A stretch of 12,791 nucleotides of DNA, from NCBI GenBank assembly GCA_041168165.1, contig JBEELK010000133.1, forward strand, positions 1-12,791. Direction: 5' to 3'. Source of the DNA: SXPK01 sp041168165 (GTDB lineage Bacteria > Planctomycetota > UBA1135 > UBA2386). Position 1 is the stretch's first letter; each line of letters begins with the position of its first letter. A program made the translations under genes and the position numbers. Under the pieces are notes generated by a model. That model made no database searches, had not been told where the DNA came from, and was given only the letters and a program-made list of their open reading frames with translations. This document shows positions 7,928 to 12,791 of this stretch, in pieces.

Positions 7928-8758
7928 ATGGGTCTTCGAGTTAATACCAACAGCGCGTCGATCAACGCGCAGCGCAATCTCGCGTCGGTCTCCGAGAAGC
8001 TGTCGGGCAACTTCCGCCGCCTCTCGACCGGCCTTCGCATCTCTACCGCGGCGGATGACGCCGCTGGCCTCGCGATCAGCGAGCGCCTTCGTTCTCAGAT
8101 CCGCTCGCTCGACCAAGCGAAGCGCAATGCGAACGACGGCATCTCGATGGTGCAGACCGCGGAAGGCGCGCTGAACGAAGTCAGCAGCATCCTCACGCGC
8201 CTGCGCGAGCTCGCGATCCAGTCGAGCAACGGCTCCGTGTCCAACCAGGACAAGGAGACGCTTGACCAGGAGTTCCAGAGCCTCGTCAGCGAAGTCAACC
8301 GCATCGGCGCGTCGACGGAGTTCAGCGGCATCAAGCTGCTCGACGGCTCGACCAGCTCGGTCAGCTTCCAAGTCGGCTTCGGCACCACCGCCGGCACCGA
8401 CACGATCTCCGTCTCGCTGTCCGCGGCGCTGAGCACGTCGCTGAGCCTCAACTCGCTCGACATCGGTTCGGGCGGCGCAACGACGACCGCGATCACCAAC
8501 ATCGACACGGCGATCAACACGGTCTCCGGCCTGCGCGGCACGCTGGGCGCAGTGCAAAACCGCCTCGGCAGCACGATCAACAACCTCTCGATCACGGTCG
8601 AGAACCTGAGCGCCGCCGAGTCGCGCATCCGCGATGTCGACGTCGCCTACGAGACTGCGCAACTGACGCGCAACCAGATCCTTCAGCAGGCGAGCATTGC
8701 CGTGCTCGGCCAGGCCAACAGCCTGCCGCAGTCGGCTCTCCGCCTGCTCGGCGTGTGA
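7928..8758 (+). CDS. fliC: Flagellin 4
   Basis: The product is 276 residues, starting at the M-G-L-R-V-N-T-N shared by all copies; the frame is open further upstream but that part has no flagellin sequence. The ribosome site is weak (GGGAAAG, then AAC-ATG). It has the D0/D1-only layout with S-T-G-L-R-I, A-A-D-D-A-A-G-L-A-I-S-E, a short central beta region and the C-terminal E-N-L-S-A-A-E-S-R-I-R-D-V-D coil. It ends S-L-P-Q-S-A-L-R-L-L-G-V. The first 30 residues differ from copies 1 and 2 (N-S-A-S-I-N-A-Q, A-S-V-S-E-K-L). The segment 8201-8370 is nearly identical to flagellin 2. It is the last flagellin before flaG and is followed by a strong hairpin. Confidence 0.97.
   Translation: MGLRVNTNSASINAQRNLASVSEKLSGNFRRLSTGLRISTAADDAAGLAISERLRSQIRSLDQAKRNANDGISMVQTAEGALNEVSSILTRLRELAIQSSNGSVSNQDKETLDQEFQSLVSEVNRIGASTEFSGIKLLDGSTSSVSFQVGFGTTAGTDTISVSLSAALSTSLSLNSLDIGSGGATTTAITNIDTAINTVSGLRGTLGAVQNRLGSTINNLSITVENLSAAESRIRDVDVAYETAQLTRNQILQQASIAVLGQANSLPQSALRLLGV
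8201..8370 (+). repeat. Conversion-like tract shared with flagellin 2 (copy B)
   Basis: This is the partner of 6086-6255, at a constant offset of 2115 bases and with no gaps. Both ends stop at single-base differences (6085/8200 and 6256/8371), after which synonymous changes accumulate. Confidence 0.85.
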
Positions 8759-8765
8759 CCCACGC

Positions 8766-8788
8766 CCCTGCGGCGCAGAGCCGCAGGG
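8766..8788 (+). terminator. Hairpin terminator after flagellin 4
   Basis: CCCTGCGGC (8766-8774) pairs perfectly with GCCGCAGGG (8780-8788) across a 5-base loop, starting 7 bases after the stop codon. The tail CAGTTCG has little T. It separates the flagellins from flaG. Confidence 0.6.
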
Positions 8789-8861
8789 CAGTTCGATGCT
8801 GACAGTTGCCGGCGCGCTCACTGTGGGCGCGTCGGCGCTGTCGTTCTGAAGAGGAGGAGCC

Positions 8862-9317
8862 ATGAACGTGGACGCCAAACTCCCGCTCGACGACGCGCAA
8901 GCGACGCGAGACCACCGTGTGCGCACCAACGCGAGCGCGGACCGCAGCAGCGAAGCTTCGCAAGGAGCACCTGCCGAACGAACGCAAGCCGGCGGGCCCG
9001 TCGCAACTTCGCGCAGTCGCAACGGCCGCGACGGCGATGCGGAGGGCAACGCCAATCGTGCGAGCAAGGACGAAGCTCGCGCCGAGGAGCGCCGACAGAG
9101 CGCCGAACGCGAACTCGCGCGGATGCTGCGCTTGCCAGCCGACACGCGCCTCGACATTGACGTCGATACCGAGAGCGAGGAAGTCCGCGTGTTCGTGCGC
9201 GAACGCGACACCGGCAAGATCGTGCGCGAAGTGCCGCCCGACGAAGCGCAGCCGCTGCTCGAGCGACTCGAGCAAGCGCGCGGCCTCCCGGGCTCGCTCG
9301 TCGATCGCTCGTTCTGA
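8862..9317 (+). CDS. flaG: FlaG family flagellar protein
   Basis: The product is 151 residues with a strong ribosome site (AGGAGG at 8852-8857, four bases before the ATG). Residues 1-85 are polar, rich in R, E, A and N, and look disordered. Residues about 94-148 are the FlaG domain: D-I-D-V-D followed by V-R-V-F-V-R-E-R-D-T-G-K-I-V-R-E-V-P-P-D-E, then an amphipathic helix and L-V-D-R at the end. FlaG proteins are encoded next to fliD in many bacteria and affect filament length; the mechanism is poorly known. The long disordered N-terminus makes this copy somewhat larger than the typical 110-130 residues. It sits 103 bases after flagellin 4 and 124 before fliD. Confidence 0.9.
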   Translation: MNVDAKLPLDDAQATRDHRVRTNASADRSSEASQGAPAERTQAGGPVATSRSRNGRDGDAEGNANRASKDEARAEERRQSAERELARMLRLPADTRLDIDVDTESEEVRVFVRERDTGKIVREVPPDEAQPLLERLEQARGLPGSLVDRSF

Positions 9318-9382
9318 ACGAGCCTTCGGCGCAGGAGACCCCAGCCCGGGAACGTCGCCAGACCGGGACACATCCGATCAAG

Positions 9383-9405
9383 TGGCACATGGAGTGTTCC
9401 GATAC
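9383..9405 (+). promoter_or_regulatory. Possible fliD promoter (weak sigma-54/sigma-28-like)
   Basis: TGGCAC at 9383-9388 is a full -24 half, but the base pair at the -12 position (9396-9397) is GT instead of GC. The overlapping TCCGATAC (9398-9405) matches six of eight bases of the sigma-28 -10 element, with TCAA 16 bases before it. TGGAGT and ACTCCA around it also form a 6-bp inverted repeat. Either reading is possible, and neither is strong. Confidence 0.35.
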
Positions 9406-9441
9406 TCCACAGGGCGATTCCTTCGCCCCGATGGGAGCATC

Positions 9442-10821
9442 ATGTCGAGCGCAGGAATCAGTTTCGGTGGACTCGGGTCGGGCCTCGACACCCGCTCGAT
9501 CATCTCGGCCTTGATGGCCGTCGAGCGCCGCCCGATCTCCGCGCTCAACGCCAAGAAGTCGTCGCTCAACACGTCAAAGAACCTGTTCGGCGACTTCAAG
9601 AAGCTACTGACCGACCTCGACACCAAGGCGAAGGCGCTTGGCACGACGACGGACTTCTTGGCGATGAAGGCCTCGTCGAGCGACGAGGACGTGATGACTG
9701 TGCGCGCGGGCTCCACCGCGACGCCGGGCTCCTACCAGATCAAGGTGATGGCGCTCGCGTCATCCCAGGTCAGCGTCAGCAACGGACGCGCCGCAAAGGA
9801 CGATCCCGTCTTTGGCGATGGCACGTTCTTCTTGAACGTCAACGGCACGGACCACCCGATCGACATCGGTGCTGGAACGGGCTACGCGAGCACGCTCGAC
9901 GGCATCGCGCAGGCGATCCGTGACAAAGGCCTCGATGTCACGGCAGAAGTCGTCGACACGGGCCAAAGCGGCGCGCAACGCTACCAACTCGCGTTGCGCA
10001 GCACGGTCGTCGGCTCCGAAGGCGCATTCTCGCTGTCGCTAGACAGCGGCAACGCGTCGCTCAGCACGCTAGTCAACGAAGTCAACGCCAACGTGCGCGC
10101 GCCCGGCCAGGACGCGCACCTGCTCTACAACGGCGTCGACGTGTATCGCTCGTCCAACTCGGTAGGCGACCTGATCCCCGGCGTCACGCTGGACCTCAAG
10201 GCAACCGACCTCGTCAACCCGGTGACCGTCACGATCACGACGGATGCCGAGGAGACGAGCAAGAAGGTCAAAGAGTTCGTCGACACCTACAACAAGGTCG
10301 TCGACTTCATCGGGACGCAGAACCAACTCGGCGAAGATGGCGCCGCAAAGAACCCGCTGTTCGGCGACGGCACGCTGCGCTCGATCCGTTCGTCGCTGCG
10401 AACGATCGTCGGCAGTTCGGTAGACACCGGAAACACCGCGATCTCGATGCTCGCCATCGCAGGCATCGCATCGGACCGCGAAGGCAAGCTGACCTTCAAC
10501 CAATCGAAGTTTGAGGAGAAGCTCGGCGAAGACGAACAAGCAGTCGCGAGCCTGTTCTCCGCGACCAACGTCGGCATCGCCTCGCGCCTCACGTCGCAGA
10601 TCGAGGCCTACACCAGCAGCGTCGACGGCCTGATCAAAACGCGCCAAGACGGCTTCGACCGGATGATCAAGGACGCGCAGCGCCGCATCGACCAAGGTGA
10701 GGCTCGGCTCGTTCGCTTCGAGCAGAACCTCGAGCAGCGTTTCGCCAACCTCGAGACGCAGATCGCACGACTCCAAGGCCAAGGCAGCGCGCTGCAGGGA
10801 TTCCCCGCCGCGCGTCGCTGA
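9442..10821 (+). CDS. fliD: Flagellar filament cap protein FliD (HAP2)
   Basis: The product is 459 residues, the usual size. The ATG at 9442 is four bases after GGAG; the frame is open far upstream but that part overlaps flaG and is not FliD-like. The N-terminus has the hallmark G-L-G-S-G-L-D-T followed by a long coil helix (FliD N-terminal domain, about 5-110). The middle (about 100-255) is beta-rich with G-S-Y-Q-I-K-V, L-D-G-I-A-Q-A-I and Y-Q-L-A-L-R-S motifs. The C-terminal domain (about 230-450) has V-K-E-F-V-D-T-Y-N-K-V-V-D-F and I-A-G-I-A-S-D-R-E-G-K-L, and ends in a helix rich in R, Q and E. FliD caps the growing filament and folds exported flagellin. fliS follows after 33 bases, probably in the same transcript. 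Confidence 0.97.
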   Translation: MSSAGISFGGLGSGLDTRSIISALMAVERRPISALNAKKSSLNTSKNLFGDFKKLLTDLDTKAKALGTTTDFLAMKASSSDEDVMTVRAGSTATPGSYQIKVMALASSQVSVSNGRAAKDDPVFGDGTFFLNVNGTDHPIDIGAGTGYASTLDGIAQAIRDKGLDVTAEVVDTGQSGAQRYQLALRSTVVGSEGAFSLSLDSGNASLSTLVNEVNANVRAPGQDAHLLYNGVDVYRSSNSVGDLIPGVTLDLKATDLVNPVTVTITTDAEETSKKVKEFVDTYNKVVDFIGTQNQLGEDGAAKNPLFGDGTLRSIRSSLRTIVGSSVDTGNTAISMLAIAGIASDREGKLTFNQSKFEEKLGEDEQAVASLFSATNVGIASRLTSQIEAYTSSVDGLIKTRQDGFDRMIKDAQRRIDQGEARLVRFEQNLEQRFANLETQIARLQGQGSALQGFPAARR

Positions 10822-10854
10822 CGCGAGCCAACAGCTACCCCAACGAGAAACCAA

Positions 10855-11235
10855 ATGAGCTACGCCCACGCAGCAGCCGCTTACCAGCGCAACGCAGTCC
10901 TGACCGCGTCCCCCGAGAAGATCGTCAAGATGCTCTACGACGGCGCGATCAAGAACCTCGAACGCTGCCGCGAGTCGCTCGCCAACTCCGCGACCGCGCG
11001 CACGCCAGAGACGAGCGCAAGCCTGGGCAAGGCGATCGGCATCGTCGGCGAGCTGCGCGCGAGCCTCGACATGGCCGTCGGCGGCAAGCTCGCCGAAGAC
11101 CTCGATCGCCTCTACGAGTTCAGCATCGACCAGATCACGCAGTCCAACAGCACGCGCACCGCGATTGGCGTGACCAATGCGCTCAAGGTGATCCGCACGC
11201 TGAAGGAAGGCTGGGATGTCGCAATCCCCGGCTGA
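10855..11235 (+). CDS. fliS: Flagellin export chaperone FliS
   Basis: The product is 126 residues, normal for FliS. It begins M-S-Y-A-H-A-A-A-A-Y-Q-R-N-A-V, followed by the family-typical L-T-A-S-P-E-K-I-V-K-M-L-Y-D-G-A-I. The rest is all helical, with I-V-G-E-L-R-A-S-L-D-M and L-Y-E-F in the later helices. FliS binds the C-terminal D0 region of flagellin in the cytosol, stops it polymerising early and delivers it to the export gate. The ribosome site is poor (ACGAGAAACC region), so coupling to fliD translation is likely. The last 20 bases overlap the next gene. Confidence 0.97.
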   Translation: MSYAHAAAAYQRNAVLTASPEKIVKMLYDGAIKNLERCRESLANSATARTPETSASLGKAIGIVGELRASLDMAVGGKLAEDLDRLYEFSIDQITQSNSTRTAIGVTNALKVIRTLKEGWDVAIPG

Positions 11236-11584
11236 TGCCGAAACGAGCGGGGGCGCCGTCAAAGCGTCCGAACTGCTCGCTGCGCTCGAGCGCGCCTACG
11301 ACGATGCGCTCACCGCCGCGATGAGCGGCGACCTGGAGTCGTGCGCCAACTTGCTCGCCGCGTGCGACACGTTGCTCGCGCGCTCACACGAAGCGCTGCA
11401 CGACGAACCGTGCGAAGACGCGCGCCAAGGCGCGCTCGCGGCGCACGCGCGCCTATCGTCAGTGTTGACCGCGCAGCGCGACGAGACCGCTCAAGACCTC
11501 GCGCGCGTGCAGTTGGGCAAGAAGGCACTGCATGGATACGCCGGCGCAAGGCAGCTGGGTTCGCACGTCGAGCGACAGGCATAG
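11216..11584 (+). CDS. FliT/FlgN-like small helical flagellar protein
   Basis: The product is 122 residues. The ATG at 11216 lies inside the end of fliS (20-base overlap) with AAGGAAGG five bases upstream, so the start is well supported. The protein is all helical: residues about 17-60 (L-L-A-A-L-E-R-A-Y-D-D-A-L, G-D-L-E, L-L-A-R) and 68-105. It ends with L-A-R-V-Q-L-G-K-K-A-L-H-G-Y-A-G, a pattern often seen at the end of FliT/FlgN-type chaperones (lysine-rich, then G-Y). FliT holds FliD and can sense flagellar assembly. Genes of this size right after fliS are very often FliT-like, but sequence similarity in this family is low, so the role is inferred from position plus this weak motif. Confidence 0.75.
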   Translation: MSQSPADAETSGGAVKASELLAALERAYDDALTAAMSGDLESCANLLAACDTLLARSHEALHDEPCEDARQGALAAHARLSSVLTAQRDETAQDLARVQLGKKALHGYAGARQLGSHVERQA

Positions 11585-11734
11585 CGACGACGCGCGGCGT
11601 GGGCGCATCGATGCGAGCGCGCGAATTGCGATACGGCCGTCACGCTGCGCCGAGTTGCGCATGCGATGCAGCCAGCGGATGGGCTTCCATGATGGTCATT
11701 CGCGATACGGCACATCGAAACACCGGAACTGCGC
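11585..11734 (+). promoter_or_regulatory. Spacer before the radical SAM gene
   Basis: No gene is seen in this 150-base gap. GCGATACGGC occurs twice (11628-11637 and 11702-11711), the second copy 24 bases before the ATG. I saw no clear terminator hairpin with a T-run, so read-through from fliS is possible. Confidence 0.3.
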
Positions 11735-12791
11735 ATGCCACAACCCAACCGCCCGCTCTGCGTCGCAGCCGCTAGCGCAGTTCTCATCGACCCCGACAAG
11801 ACCGTGCGCCCGTGCTGCCGCTACTTCCCGCCGGAAGGAACGCACATCGCCGGCAGCTGCGCCGTGGGCCGCCTCGATGCGAACACGACGATCGCGGATG
11901 TGCGCAACAGCAAGGACTGGAAGAAGGTCGCTGAGTTGCTCGCAGCAGGCAAGACGCCGATCGGCTGCGCGCAGTGCATGCAGCGCGAACGCGACACGGG
12001 GCACGCAGGACGCAAGGACTACGACGACCCGGATTGGGAGAAGGGCCTCACGTTCTTGGAGGTTAACACCTCCAACATCTGCACGTTGCAGTGCCGGCAT
12101 TGCGATGGGCACTACAGCCATCGATGGGCGCGCGTGCAGGGGATGCCGACGCATCGCGGCGATCCCGACGCGTTGCTGCGGAGCCTGCGCGAACTTGACC
12201 TGTCGCATCTCAACGCCGTCGCGTTCAAAGGCGGCGAGCCGCTGCTCAATCCCGATCTGCCTGCGACGCTGAAGCACCTCGACGCAATCGGCAGGCTCAG
12301 CCAAGTCACGGTGCGCATCACCACCAACGGCTCGGTCGCGCCTACAGAACTGCTGCCGTTGCTGAGCAAAGCCAAGCGCTGCGACATCGGCATCTCCGTC
12401 GATGGCGCGGGCGAGCTGCAGACCTACATCCGCCACGGGCGATCGTCTGCCGACAACATCGCGCGCTTCGTCGAGGCCTATCGCCGCCTGCCGCGCGTCA
12501 GCTTTGGAGCCATCGTTTCGGTGATGGCCTACAACGTGCCCGCGTTGCCGCAGATCGAAGCTTGGTGGTCTTCGGTCGCGGGCTACGACCCGAGAAGCAA
12601 GTGGCAACGTCGGTGGCAGCGATGGACTCGCAAGGCCGAGTTCCATCCGCTCACTTTCTTTCACTTCGTCACCTCGCCCGAGCATCTCGCGGTCCACTGC
12701 CTACAGGACCAAACTCGCGCGAAGCTCGCAGCTCGCTATGAGCAACTCGACCCTCGCGCCTACGGGCAAGTGGTCCAGATGCTCAAGATGC
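11735..12791 (+). CDS. Radical SAM protein with twitch/SPASM-like N-terminal region (partial)
   Basis: The frame is open from the ATG at 11735 to the right edge, giving 352 residues; the C-terminus is missing. A stop at 11690 and no other usual start codon fix the ATG, although the ribosome site is poor. Residues 1-85 hold cysteines at 9, 27, 28, 42, 78 and 81 (C-C-R-Y-F and C-A-Q-C-M-Q-R-E), the pattern of a twitch/SPASM-type auxiliary iron-sulfur domain placed before the core. The core has the radical SAM C-x3-C-x2-C (C116, C120, C123, in N-I-C-T-L-Q-C-R-H-C), the G-G-E motif (166-168, K-G-G-E-P-L-L-N-P) and T-T-N-G-S near 196-200. These enzymes use SAM radicals for peptide or small-molecule modification. 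Its substrate is unknown. Placement after the flagellin chaperones suggests a flagellar or surface protein, but this is inference only. Confidence 0.9.
   Translation, partial: MPQPNRPLCVAAASAVLIDPDKTVRPCCRYFPPEGTHIAGSCAVGRLDANTTIADVRNSKDWKKVAELLAAGKTPIGCAQCMQRERDTGHAGRKDYDDPDWEKGLTFLEVNTSNICTLQCRHCDGHYSHRWARVQGMPTHRGDPDALLRSLRELDLSHLNAVAFKGGEPLLNPDLPATLKHLDAIGRLSQVTVRITTNGSVAPTELLPLLSKAKRCDIGISVDGAGELQTYIRHGRSSADNIARFVEAYRRLPRVSFGAIVSVMAYNVPALPQIEAWWSSVAGYDPRSKWQRRWQRWTRKAEFHPLTFFHFVTSPEHLAVHCLQDQTRAKLAARYEQLDPRAYGQVVQMLKM

Noticed and set aside
4644..8758. The four flagellin repeats as a mobile or CRISPR-type array
   Set aside because: Each unit is a full gene with its own leader and hairpin; no short spaced repeats, transposase or terminal inverted repeats are seen. 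No tRNA or rRNA was recognised in the window either.
8832..8847. GG-N10-GC before flaG as a sigma-54 promoter
   Set aside because: Only the GG and GC pairs match; the rest is GC-rich and such spacing occurs by chance in this composition.
5363..9388. Long minus-strand open frames opposite the flagellins (for example 5363-6766 and 7604-9388)
   Set aside because: They mirror the plus-strand flagellin codons, are arginine/alanine/valine-rich with repeated segments that follow the flagellin copies, and have no domain or ribosome site. High GC makes such open antisense frames common.
8917..9441. N-terminal extension of FliD back to 8917
   Set aside because: It overlaps flaG in another frame and is low-complexity; the FliD hallmark begins right after the ATG at 9442, which has GGAG upstream.

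Overview
This 12.8 kb, GC-rich window is a bacterial flagellar filament locus. The high GC, four short flagellin paralogues and a sigma-54 activator with a histidine kinase fit a Gram-negative-type flagellated bacterium, for example Planctomycetota, Myxococcota or other deltaproteobacteria-like groups. The sequence alone does not fix the phylum.

Left arm, minus strand (1-4414): a compact regulatory cluster reads leftward. A full-length NtrC-type sigma-54 activator comes first. It overlaps by 4 bases a very short histidine kinase that has no sensor domain. Two bases later comes a response regulator with an unusual C-terminal half, in which I see FliH-like and STAS-like similarity. After a 164-base gap with a perfect hairpin come a single-pass membrane protein with a TPR-like repeat region and, overlapping it by 4 bases, a partial exported protein with a secretin/STN-like N-terminal stretch that runs off the window.

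Centre, plus strand (4415-8861): a 229-base divergent control region is followed by four tandem flagellin genes of 275-276 residues. All are of the minimal D0/D1 type with no large surface domain. Each is separated from the next by 103-338 bases and followed by its own strong GC-rich hairpin, so they are probably separate transcription units. Flagellin 3 is the most divergent and has a good -24/-12 (sigma-54) promoter match. Flagellins 2 and 4 share a 170-base tract with only two differences inside otherwise diverged sequence, which looks like gene conversion.

Right arm, plus strand (8862-12791): flaG, fliD (filament cap), fliS (flagellin chaperone) and a small FliT/FlgN-like helical protein that overlaps fliS. 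After 150 bases a radical SAM protein of the twitch/SPASM-like type begins and runs off the right edge.

Together, the kinase and activator probably control late sigma-54 flagellar genes. The four flagellins build the filament, FliS and the FliT-like protein hold flagellin and cap subunits before export, FliD caps the filament and FlaG affects its length. The radical SAM enzyme is a candidate modifier of a flagellar or surface component, but its link to motility rests only on position.
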